From assembly GCA_018883245.1 (NCBI GenBank), contig VEQL01000008.1, forward strand, positions 1 to 64,000: a stretch of 64,000 nucleotides of DNA. The letters run 5' to 3'. A model generated the notes under the pieces. It saw only the letters and a list, made by a program, of their open reading frames with translations. It was not told the DNA's origin and ran no database searches. The stretch is from Chthoniobacterales bacterium (GTDB lineage Bacteria; Verrucomicrobiota; Verrucomicrobiia; Chthoniobacterales; JACTMZ01). Below, one piece after another: positions 1-6,941 of this stretch; position 1 is the first letter of the stretch, and each line of letters opens with the position of its first letter. Made by a program: the position numbers and the translations under genes.

Positions 1-75
1 GCGCGTGTTGCCCCCTCCTTGGACCTCTCGCAAGATCCCGATAATTTGCTCCTCGCTGAATCGACTCCGTTTCAT
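1..75 (-). CDS. IS3-family transposase OrfA, N-terminal fragment cut by window edge
   Basis: Read on the minus strand from an ATG at 75, this frame gives 25 codons beginning MKRSRFSEEQIIGILRE. That is the characteristic N-terminus of the small DNA-binding OrfA (helix-turn-helix) subunit of IS3-family transposases. The rest of the element lies left of the window, so I cannot tell whether it is intact. It sits at the edge of a region rich in toxin-antitoxin genes, which fits a mobile or accessory setting. The identification rests on recognising the N-terminal motif only. Confidence 0.8.
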   Translation of the reverse strand, partial: MKRSRFSEEQIIGILREVQGGGNTR

Positions 76-113
76 TGGTTCTGCTCCTTCTAATGGCGCA
101 GAACTTCACTTTT

Positions 114-142
114 CAACTGTCCTCTTTCAGGGGGGCAGGCCA
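114..142 (-). mobile_element. Putative terminal inverted repeat of the IS3-family element
   Basis: About 40 bases upstream of the transposase start, the minus strand reads TGGCCTGCCCCCCTGAAAGA from position 142 inward. A 5'-TG tip followed by a C-rich block is usual for IS3-family ends. The partner end is outside the window, so repeat length and target duplication cannot be checked. Confidence 0.5.
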
Positions 143-216
143 AGAGGGTCAGGCCACCATACCATCAAATCAATGCTTCAATCACTGGCAAAGCAGGATA
201 CCGCTTCAAAAGAGAA

Positions 217-242
217 AGTCGGCGATACTAGTCGGCGATACT
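217..242. repeat. Two tandem copies of a 13-base unit
   Basis: The unit AGTCGGCGATACT occurs twice back to back (217-229 and 230-242). It lies in the non-coding stretch 143-478 between the IS end and the large secreted gene. I see no convincing gene, promoter or terminator in the rest of that stretch. Confidence 0.7.
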
Positions 243-478
243 TTTACTGTCCGCAGAATATCCATGTGGCTCCGAATCTTTCTTTGAAGATTAGATTCAC
301 GAAGGAAGCAGACGATTGATCAGGGTTAAGCTCGCGATAATAGGGCGGTGTCAATTTTCCGTGCCTGATCCTGTGCCTACCCGCAGACGACTGGAGCGAC
401 TACGACCATAAGGGCGATGCGTATAAGGCCGCCGGACGTGCGCCGGACTGCCCTTACTACGCCAACAAAACGAGTGTA

Positions 479-3229
479 TTACTGCGGCCCAAGTGCGCGA
501 ATCCGCATAAAGGCTCTATTGCCGGGCATATCGAGAAAGATGGGTATAGTGCTGTGGTTTGTCCAAGCATTGGTCATGTTGCTCTTGCTTTGCAACTGCA
601 GACGCAAGCTGACCGTGTTTCCCGACTTCTGAAGCAATAGGGCGCCGAGATTCAAATCGGCGATGCTATTACTGGTGTAGAGTCCGAAGCGTGAAGCAGC
701 GCTGTTTTCGGACGTGTGCTTGAGGAAATTCACGACCGAGCGCTGGTCGATAAGTGGATTGAATTTCCAGACTACGGCCTCGCCATCCTTGATGCCGTCG
801 CCGCTGGTGTCTTCATTTACAGGACTGGTTCCTGTATTCCCCTCACCAACGTAAACACCCGTGTTCGTTTCGGCACTATCGGCCAGCCCATCCCAGTCCG
901 TATCCCAAGTATTTGGGTCTGTTCCCGTATCTGTTGGTGACAAGTAAATCCAGGTCGCCGTCTCGATGCCATCAGCCAAGCCATCGGCGTCGGAATCCGC
1001 TTTGTTCGGATCCGTGCCCGTATCTGTGGCAGACAAATAGACACCCGTCACTGTCTCCGCGCCATCGCTCAGACCGTCACCGTCGGTGTCAGGATTGTTC
1101 GGATTCGTGCCGGTGTCAGTCGTCGAAACCCACGTGCCCGTGGTGGTTTCGTAAATGTCGGGAATACCATCACCATCGGTATCTATGGCTGGAGTGTAGA
1201 GCGCAATACTGTGTCCACCTCCGGCAGCTAAACTGAGCACGTCGATTAGATTTTCGGGAACGGTCGCCTGGCCGAGCGAGTTATCCCCCCAAGCAACCAC
1301 AGTCCCATCGGCCTTCAAAGCCAGTGCATGACCAGCAACAAGTGATGCGCTGATATCCACAACATCGGTTAGGCTTGGCGGCACGCTGAGTTGCCCAAAC
1401 TGATTTAGACCCCAAGCAACTACTGTTCCGTCCGACTTGAGTGCCAGCGTGAAATGATCTCCGGCGGCAACCTTAACTACCCCGTTCAAACTCTCTGGCA
1501 CTTGGTAAACAGACGAATGATTAAACTGGCCCCAGACAACGACCTTGCCATCCCGTTTCAAAGCGACTGAATGATAAGCGCCAGCAGAGACTTGGATTAC
1601 ATCCGAAAGACCCGTAGGCACGTTCAACTCTCCCCAGTTATTGGAACCGCGTGATTCGACCGTGCCATCAGCTTTGAGCACCGTGTAGTGAGATGCACCT
1701 GCAGACACCTGCACCACTCCAGTGAGGCCAGACGCATCAGGCGCGGCTAAGTGGCTATATCCATCCCACAACCACCCCCACACGGCAACCGTGCCATCGC
1801 CTTTGAGAGCGACTTTATAGTCGAAGCCACTTTCAATCTGCACGACGTTGGCCACACCCTCTGGCACATATGAAGGAATATGCTGCAGAGATTGGTCAAG
1901 CATGGCTCCCCAAGACTCGATAGTTCCATCTAATTTCACAGCGATGGAGTCGCTGCTTCCGGCAGCCACTTGAATAACGCCTTCAAGAGTCGGCGGCACG
2001 GCACACTCACCGAAAGCGCTGTCTCCCCAAGCTCGCACACGCCCCGCAGGCCGGCTATTATTCGGCGTGACCGCTGCATTATTCGGATCCGTCTTGTAGT
2101 GCGTCTCAATGGAGTCGTTGAACCCGTCTCCGTCGCTATCGGCGTTATACGGGTCGGTCGGATAGCCAAACTCGAAAATATAGGCAGCAACATTTGGATC
2201 ATCGACGCGTTCGTCACCCCAAATGTCCGAGCCATTGAAGTGCGTAATTAAATAGTGCTGATTCCCACCGTAGTTGTCAGGCTCTTGGCCGTCATAGCCG
2301 ATATACCAATTGCTATAATTAAAACCCTCACCTGTCACCCACTGCCACAGTCCCTCTTGGGAGCTGTCTGTAGCACCCAACCACGCAAGTTGCGTGTTCA
2401 TTCCAGAGATAAATGCGTTTTCATCTGCACTGGTTACGGTGGCCAAATGTCCCCCTTTAGATTCAGCATCAGCCTTTGCTTGCTCCCATGTGAAGCTGCC
2501 TTGCACAACTTGGTAACGCCCGAATCCCCGCTCCCAAGCATCGGTCAAACCATCGCCATCAGAATCAGCATCTGAATTGGTAAGAGAAATCCCGTCCAAA
2601 CTGATATCTTTTCTCAAGGCACCTCGGGTGCTGATGTCAGTAAAGCGGACTGTTATTGAAGGCCCATTGGCCGCAGCCTGCAAAGAGAATCGATACCACT
2701 GGCCGATATTGTAACCAGCTGCGGTATCAAGATACACGCTCGTTGCCGCGAGAACACTTCCATTTTGCAGCAGTTCCGCTTTGATGCCGACTGTGCCCGG
2801 TCGAGTGTTAGAGTCTGTGCCATCATGCCTGAGCCAGAAAGACAAGAGGTATGAAGGTCCAGAAACTACGTTTACAGTTTGCTCGATTGAACCCGATGGA
2901 GTTGTCTCGCCAGCACTAAAGACCAGAAATTTTTCGCCTTGATAGGCATCCGGATAGTTAAGTCCATTGGTGATGACTTGAAAGTTCCCACTCCCTGACC
3001 AGCCATCCATCAAAGGATTAAAAGTGTTGGAGTTTGCTGGCATATAGACCGAGTCTTCAAAACTCCCATTGGCAAGGAGATTGCCCGCGGTATCATTTCC
3101 AGTCGTTGCTGCGGCAAGAACCGAAGTGCTCGCCAGCAGTATCGTGCCCACGAAGCAGCAGAGCGAGACTCCCCACCTACAAAAGGAATATTGAGGGCGC
3201 AAAAGGACAAGGATTCTGGGAGTGTTCAT
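479..3229 (-). CDS. Large secreted protein: C-type lectin, RCC1 repeats and thrombospondin type-3 calcium repeats
   Basis: 916 residues. A signal peptide covers about residues 1-40. A galactose-binding-like domain follows, opening with NLLANGSFE near 48-56, then a TSP3-type loop DSDGDGLTDAWE and a C-type-lectin-like domain at roughly 237-355 (TWEQAKADAESKGGHLATV; W and D/E positions typical of the fold). About seven RCC1-like blades follow, of the form ALKADGTVVAWG. Five more Asp-rich calcium loops (DTDGDGIPD, DTDGDGLSD, DSDADGLAD and so on) precede a C-terminal module. It probably acts at the cell surface or outside the cell in carbohydrate or protein binding. The ligand is unknown. Base composition is visibly lower in GC than the housekeeping genes to the right, in keeping with an accessory gene. 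Confidence 0.85.
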   Translation of the reverse strand: MNTPRILVLLRPQYSFCRWGVSLCCFVGTILLASTSVLAAATTGNDTAGNLLANGSFEDSVYMPANSNTFNPLMDGWSGSGNFQVITNGLNYPDAYQGEKFLVFSAGETTPSGSIEQTVNVVSGPSYLLSFWLRHDGTDSNTRPGTVGIKAELLQNGSVLAATSVYLDTAAGYNIGQWYRFSLQAAANGPSITVRFTDISTRGALRKDISLDGISLTNSDADSDGDGLTDAWERGFGRYQVVQGSFTWEQAKADAESKGGHLATVTSADENAFISGMNTQLAWLGATDSSQEGLWQWVTGEGFNYSNWYIGYDGQEPDNYGGNQHYLITHFNGSDIWGDERVDDPNVAAYIFEFGYPTDPYNADSDGDGFNDSIETHYKTDPNNAAVTPNNSRPAGRVRAWGDSAFGECAVPPTLEGVIQVAAGSSDSIAVKLDGTIESWGAMLDQSLQHIPSYVPEGVANVVQIESGFDYKVALKGDGTVAVWGWLWDGYSHLAAPDASGLTGVVQVSAGASHYTVLKADGTVESRGSNNWGELNVPTGLSDVIQVSAGAYHSVALKRDGKVVVWGQFNHSSVYQVPESLNGVVKVAAGDHFTLALKSDGTVVAWGLNQFGQLSVPPSLTDVVDISASLVAGHALALKADGTVVAWGDNSLGQATVPENLIDVLSLAAGGGHSIALYTPAIDTDGDGIPDIYETTTGTWVSTTDTGTNPNNPDTDGDGLSDGAETVTGVYLSATDTGTDPNKADSDADGLADGIETATWIYLSPTDTGTDPNTWDTDWDGLADSAETNTGVYVGEGNTGTSPVNEDTSGDGIKDGEAVVWKFNPLIDQRSVVNFLKHTSENSAASRFGLYTSNSIADLNLGALLLQKSGNTVSLRLQLQSKSNMTNAWTNHSTIPIFLDMPGNRAFMRIRALGPQ

Positions 3230-3308
3230 AAACTGCTAATATCGCCCACCCTTGGATGGGTGCAACCTAAAACTCAATCCCGACGTATTACTCCGCATGC
3301 TGCTATGG

Positions 3309-3671
3309 ATGCGTGTGAGCTTGGTGAGTCAACGGTTGAGGGAGCTGCGGAGGTCCTTGGAGATTTCGCAAGAGGCGCTTGGAGCCCAAGGGTTTGTGTC
3401 CGCTCCGGGTTGGGCCAAAATCGAGAACGGGACGCGTCAACCGAGCGATGATTTGCTGGAAAAACTGACCGATTGGATGGTGAAATACGGCTATCTTAAA
3501 TTGCGGGAAAAGTCGCGGCTATTGGACGAGCTTCTCAGTCTGAAATACATGGAGCACCTTTCACCATTCGTCTGTAGGCTGGCGCGGGACTTTCACCAAT
3601 CCATTACCACTACCCCTCTCCTCCGTGTGGCGGAACCCGCACCGACCTACCGCGCAAAGCGAAAGAGGTAA
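3309..3671 (+). CDS. XRE-family helix-turn-helix protein
   Basis: 120 residues from the ATG at 3309. In-frame ATG 3297 and TTG 3252 are alternatives. Residues of about 9-60 form an XRE/Cro-type helix-turn-helix: LRELRRSLEISQEAL is the first helix pair and WAKIENGTRQPSDDLLEKL is the recognition and following helices. The C-terminal half is basic with no domain I recognise. It is probably a DNA-binding regulator, with unknown targets. Its position between the secreted lectin gene (divergent) and a toxin-antitoxin pair fits an accessory region. The 220 bases between it and the next gene hold no gene I can support. Confidence 0.65.
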   Translation: MRVSLVSQRLRELRRSLEISQEALGAQGFVSAPGWAKIENGTRQPSDDLLEKLTDWMVKYGYLKLREKSRLLDELLSLKYMEHLSPFVCRLARDFHQSITTTPLLRVAEPAPTYRAKRKR

Positions 3672-3894
3672 TAGCTTCAATCTGTCGCGACGAGCGCAGC
3701 CAACTCGGGGGCGGTCACTGGCGAAGGCACCGTTGACGCCATCAAATCATCGACAAGATACCGATGCCACAAAGGGGCGCACGCCGCGTGTAGTCCCCTA
3801 CCCCAAGGGCGGAACCCGAAAAAGCGGGATTGGTATCATCCTCCTTTTGCCTGCACTAAAAAGCTATTTTGCATGCGCACATAGAAGGCATTCC

Positions 3895-4143
3895 GTGCCA
3901 TACACGGTGCGGGATATTCCCGAGAACACCGACCTCCGCTTGCGGGAGGTGGCGGAGGCGGAAAAGATCAGCCTCAACAAAGCGGCCGTGCAGGCACTTT
4001 CCCGGGGCCTAGGCCTCGACACGGCGGGTGTGCGCCACCGTTCTTTGCGCGGACTTCTGCACAAACGCAAGGCTCCGGACCGGAAAGCTTGGGCGCGCAC
4101 ATTGGAAGCCATGGACAAGGTTGAGGAAGCAGACTGGACATGA
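3895..4143 (+). CDS. Antitoxin of a VapBC/FitAB-type module
   Basis: 82 residues. I chose the GTG at 3895 because an AGAAGG ribosome site lies six bases upstream (3883-3888). The longer in-frame extension to 3625 has no antitoxin-like sequence. The N-terminal half (YTVRDIPENTDLRLREVAE, then ISLNKAAVQALSRGLG) fits a ribbon-helix-helix DNA-binding fold of the FitA/VapB kind. The C-terminal tail, ending EEADWT, would bind the toxin. The stop overlaps the toxin start as ATGA at 4140-4143. By analogy with the family, the complex probably represses its own promoter. Confidence 0.75.
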   Translation: MPYTVRDIPENTDLRLREVAEAEKISLNKAAVQALSRGLGLDTAGVRHRSLRGLLHKRKAPDRKAWARTLEAMDKVEEADWT

Positions 4144-4526
4144 GGCTGCTCATCGACTCGAACCGGTTCATCGATTTCTGCGCGGGTGAGGATGATGTGG
4201 TGGCGCAATTCGAAAATGCCGAGGCCCTGCTCATCCCTTTTGTCGTGCTGGCCGAAATACGGGCCGGGGCAGGACTGACGCGCCGCGGCGGTGAGCAAGC
4301 TTCCCTCCTACAGGAACTTCTCCAGCAACCCGGCGTGCGGGCCGCGCACAGCACCGATGCTGCCGCGCACCACTACGCGACGATCTACCAACAGCTGCGC
4401 CGCAAAGGAACGCCCATGCCGTCCAACAACCTCTGGATCGCCGCGCTCGCGCTGGAGCATGGCCTCGTGCTCTACACGCGCGACAAACACTTCGATCACA
4501 TTCCTTTCGTGCCGAAGCTGGGGTGA
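4140..4526 (+). CDS. vapC: PIN-domain toxin (VapC family) with an Asn at an expected catalytic Asp
   Basis: 128 residues. PIN-domain ribonucleases of this family use four acidic residues to bind Mg2+. Visible here are Asp6 (LLIDSN), Glu39 (LAEIRAG) and Asp115 (LYTRD). The third acidic position, normally Asp in the motif NDxWIAA, reads PSNNLWIAA with Asn97. The partial duplicate at about 5625-5734 keeps Asp (SNDIWIAA), so this looks like a secondary change. The toxin may be weakened or inactive, but this is inferred from sequence only. Translation is coupled to the antitoxin through a four-base overlap. Confidence 0.85.
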   Translation: MRLLIDSNRFIDFCAGEDDVVAQFENAEALLIPFVVLAEIRAGAGLTRRGGEQASLLQELLQQPGVRAAHSTDAAAHHYATIYQQLRRKGTPMPSNNLWIAALALEHGLVLYTRDKHFDHIPFVPKLG

Positions 4527-4640
4527 ACAATTTTGCCTCTGCGGCGCGGGTGAAAGCGGCGCTTGGCGGCTTCACCATTCTTCAACGGCCAGAGCCGGAA
4601 CGCGGAGAAACTCGGCAGTGTTGCGCGTGACAAGCGTGCA

Positions 4641-4862
4641 TCCGGAGGCGCCCGGCGCAAAGAGGCATTCGATGCGCCTTCCCTCGCGGGTCCGGTAGGC
4701 TCTGAAGTCCCCTCAATCGATGGCCACAATCTTGCGGTGCCTGCGCGCTAAGTTCCATAGAGCTGAACCAACCAAGCGTCGGCCAAGCTAGTAGGCGGTC
4801 GGCGTATTCGCGCATGAGCGAACGCACGTCCGCGGCATTGCGCTGCAAATCGAACCGGCAAT
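4641..4862 (-). pseudogene. Remnant of a PIN-domain toxin, broken by frameshifts and a stop
   Basis: Three minus-strand frames read in succession like the C-terminal half of a PIN toxin. The first is DVRSLMREYADRLL (from about 4830). A second frame gives LADAWLVQLYG. A third gives RRHRKIVAID, a stop, then GDFRAYRTREGRRIECLF. The order matches the intact neighbouring toxin at 4863-5282 (LIALLEKY, then SLADATMV, then LDEDFRVYRR). No intact start or N-terminus is visible. It fills most of the gap between the two toxin-antitoxin modules. Confidence 0.65.
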
Positions 4863-5282
4863 CTACCTCGGCCAGTCGAGGAGCGGGATCACCTTGCGCC
4901 CCATGCGGCGATAGACGCGAAAATCTTCGTCGAGCGTCCAGACAACGCTGCCGGCATGCAACTCGCTCATCCGAACCATCGTGGCATCGGCCAAGGACAT
5001 CCCGGTGTCTTGGTATTTCTCCAGCAACGCGATCAAAGCGGCCCTTTCCCGTCCTGCATCGAATGAAACCTTCAGCGCCCCCTCGGACCAGAAGTCGAGG
5101 AATGCCGCGCGCGAACGCGGCATGTCCCCAAGAAGGAAAAGGACCTCGCTGACCACCGGCTCGGAAGTCAGCAAGGGTCCGCGGATTTTCCCCAAGCTGC
5201 GCTTAGCCCAATCGTGGTGTTCGTCGCCCCGGTCGAAGAGCGCAACCAACGGACCCGTATCGGCCAAGACAACTTGGTTCAC
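4863..5282 (-). CDS. vapC: PIN-domain ribonuclease toxin
   Basis: 139 residues, full length for a PIN toxin. All expected acidic residues are present: Asp8 (LADTGPLVALFD), Glu46 (VVSEVLF), Asp99 (SLADATMV) and Asp118/Asp120 (WTLDEDF). It probably cleaves RNA with Mg2+ when its antitoxin is lost. The gene starts at 5282 inside the end of the ribbon-helix-helix antitoxin gene, with a four-base overlap. The module runs opposite to the vapBC pair at 3895-4526 and is flanked by two similar vapC stretches. The cellular target cannot be read from sequence. Confidence 0.85.
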   Translation of the reverse strand: MNQVVLADTGPLVALFDRGDEHHDWAKRSLGKIRGPLLTSEPVVSEVLFLLGDMPRSRAAFLDFWSEGALKVSFDAGRERAALIALLEKYQDTGMSLADATMVRMSELHAGSVVWTLDEDFRVYRRMGRKVIPLLDWPR

Positions 5283-5524
5283 CGCCCGTAGCCGCGAAGC
5301 CGTTGTTTGTTGGTGGATAAATCCCCCGGGCCGCGGTCGAGGTCATCGAAGAGGTGCGCGTGTCGCTCGAGCAGCGATGCACCGGCGGCCTGCGGGGAGC
5401 GAACCACCGAAAGCAAGGCCTGCCGCAACAAGTCCGAGGCAGACCGGCGGCTGCGACGTGCGCATTCGCGAAGAAGGTTCTTTTCGGCTTTGGAAACCTT
5501 GATGGAAAGAGTTTCGGTGACCAT
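5279..5524 (-). CDS. Ribbon-helix-helix antitoxin paired with the 4863-5282 PIN toxin
   Basis: 81 residues from the ATG at 5524. Longer in-frame starts add sequence that does not look like antitoxin. The N-terminus (TETLSIKVSKAEKNLL, then RRSASDLLRQALL) fits a short beta strand plus two helices, the ribbon-helix-helix fold. The C-terminal half, with LLERHAHLFDDLDRG, is probably the toxin-binding arm. The stop overlaps the toxin start by four bases. I infer autorepression of the pair from family behaviour; no operator was identified. Confidence 0.75.
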   Translation of the reverse strand: MVTETLSIKVSKAEKNLLRECARRSRRSASDLLRQALLSVVRSPQAAGASLLERHAHLFDDLDRGPGDLSTNKQRLRGYGR

Positions 5525-5604
5525 GGGCGCAAACGTAGTCGCAAACCGCCGGAAAGCAACTACATCGAATGCTGTGTGGTTTCGCCAGCCGCCAGCGGGG
5601 TGCT

Positions 5605-5735
5605 CCAGCAAAAGCATGCCTCATGCTACCGCGCGCCACTACGCAACGATCTACCAATAGCTGCGCCGCAAAGGAACGCCCATCCCATCGAACGACATCT
5701 GGATCGCCGCGCTCGCGCTGGAGCATGGCCTCGTC
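5605..5735 (+). pseudogene. Truncated duplicate of vapC with an internal stop
   Basis: 5625-5734 aligns without gaps to 4359-4468 of the intact vapC, with about nine differences counted by eye. It encodes the segment from ATARHYATIYQ to ALALEHGLV. A TAG stop replaces the glutamine codon after IYQ, and similarity ends before the final TRD motif. Unlike the intact copy, it retains the Asp in SNDIWIAA. The copy lies just beyond the opposite-strand toxin-antitoxin module, so the two related stretches flank that module as direct repeats. Bases 5736-5926 hold no gene I can support. Confidence 0.8.
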
Positions 5736-5926
5736 CGAGCACGGGTGCGGTCTCTGGACAAGGGGCGGAATTTCCAAGTCCAGCCTGCCTTTTTATCCCC
5801 CAACAAATAAAGCAGCGTGCGTTTTGGCCTTGCAGCAACCGGGGCAAGGCTCAGGAGCTGGCAGATCAGATCGCTGATCCAACCGGGCAGCGACTGGGCC
5901 TGCTTGGAGCATTTCCTTGACGCATG

Positions 5927-5955
5927 TTGAAGCGAGAGTATCAGTGTGCTATAAA
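5927..5955 (+). promoter_or_regulatory. Sigma70-like promoter with extended -10
   Basis: TTGAAG (5927-5932), a 17-base spacer and TATAAA (5950-5955). TGC sits directly before the -10, giving an extended -10. Transcription would begin near 5962 and read into the terminator hairpin at 6011-6042, with no gene between them. Confidence 0.5.
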
Positions 5956-5961
5956 TTACTT

Positions 5962-6042
5962 AGCTTATCACATTGCTGAAAAACGAAATTTTCTTGTTGG
6001 CGTAGTGAGAGTGCCGTCCGGCGCAAGCCGGGCGGCACTTTT
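5962..6042 (+). ncRNA. Candidate small RNA of about 80 nt
   Basis: A promoter-like sequence with predicted start near 5962 is followed by an AT-rich stretch with a small hairpin (GAAAA around 5979-5983 pairing with TTTTC), then a strong GC-rich terminator and a T run. No open reading frame with a ribosome site is visible. The end is convergent with tatD, so it could instead be an orphan promoter plus a terminator shared with neighbours. I recognise no RNA family. Confidence 0.3.
6011..6042 (+). terminator. Rho-independent terminator
   Basis: A 12-bp stem pairs GTGCCGTCCGGC (6011-6022) with GCCGGGCGGCAC (6027-6038), with one G-U pair and a GCAA loop, followed by TTTT. The T run is on the plus strand. 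The stem may also help stop minus-strand transcripts leaving tatD. Confidence 0.8.
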
Positions 6043-6078
6043 CGCATTTCGGGAGCCCGCAGACGGCTTCAGTCGCAG

Positions 6079-6936
6079 CTACAGCTTGAAAAAAACGCGC
6101 GTGGTTTGTTCGGTATCGGCGGCGACTTTTTCCAAAGTTTCGCCGCGCAGTGCGGCAATCTTTTCGACGGTGAGGCGGACATGCGCCGGCTCGCACGTTT
6201 TTCCCCGGAAAGGAACGGGCGCGAGATACGGGCAGTCGGTTTCCGCCATGTAGCCATCTGCCGTGACGGAGCGAACGGTTTCCTGCACAAGCGCGGCATT
6301 TTTGAAAGTCACGATGCCGGTGAAGGAAACAAGATGTCCCAGAGCGGCGATCTCCGCGGCGTCATCCGGTGATCCGCCGAAGCAGTGGAAAACACCTCGC
6401 ACTTTCCCGGTGTAGGGGCGCAGAATTTCCAGGTTATCCTGCCAGGCGTCGCGCTGGTGGATGACGACGTTGAGACCGAGTTCGACGGCCAGATCGAGCT
6501 GCACCTTGAAGGCTTCTGCCTGCGCGGACTTCATTGCGCCATCCGCAATCTCGGCTTCGGTGGCCTCCGCCGTCCCCGCCAACAAGGCGTTGAAGACCGC
6601 CTCCTCTTTTTGCACGGTCCGCGCACGGCTCGGCAGATGGTGGTAATCCATGCCGGTCTCTCCGATGGCAACGACTTTCGGGTGGCGTGCGAGCGCGGGA
6701 AGTTCATCGAGGAAATCCATCGCGCCTGCTTCCATGACCGAGCAAGGATGCAGACCGACTACGACGTGGACGTTGTCGTATTTTTCCGCGATGGCGAGAG
6801 ACTTTCGGCAGCTTTCGCGGTCGATACCGATGGTGATGACACGCTGCACACCGGCTTCAGATGCCCGCGCGAGCACGGCATCGAGCTGCCCTTCGAACTC
6901 GGGAAAATCAAGATGGGCGTGGGTATCGGTGAGCAC
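6079..6936 (-). CDS. tatD: TatD-family metal-dependent hydrolase/DNase
   Basis: About 285 residues. The start is taken at GTG 6936, giving the usual N-terminus LTDTHAHLDF. An upstream GTG at 6969 would overlap fabH. TatD proteins are TIM-barrel metal enzymes reported as 3'-5' exonucleases. The metal ligands are visible in order: HAH in TDTHAHLD, Glu in IGETGMDYHH, His in VVIHQRDA, His in VFHCFGG and Asp in AETDCPY. It lies five bases after fabH and ends the minus-strand run that begins upstream with coaD. An insert around LLAGTAEATEAEIADGAM lengthens the middle of the domain compared with E. coli TatD. Confidence 0.9.
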   Translation of the reverse strand: MLTDTHAHLDFPEFEGQLDAVLARASEAGVQRVITIGIDRESCRKSLAIAEKYDNVHVVVGLHPCSVMEAGAMDFLDELPALARHPKVVAIGETGMDYHHLPSRARTVQKEEAVFNALLAGTAEATEAEIADGAMKSAQAEAFKVQLDLAVELGLNVVIHQRDAWQDNLEILRPYTGKVRGVFHCFGGSPDDAAEIAALGHLVSFTGIVTFKNAALVQETVRSVTADGYMAETDCPYLAPVPFRGKTCEPAHVRLTVEKIAALRGETLEKVAADTEQTTRVFFKL

Positions 6937-6941
6937 AACTG

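Noticed and set aside
388-475. Plus-strand frame reading DDWSDYDHKGDAYK onward, looking like the end of a coding region before the IS-side gap
   Set aside because: It has no start codon, no recognisable family, and its extension runs into the antisense of the large secreted gene. I could not separate it from chance.
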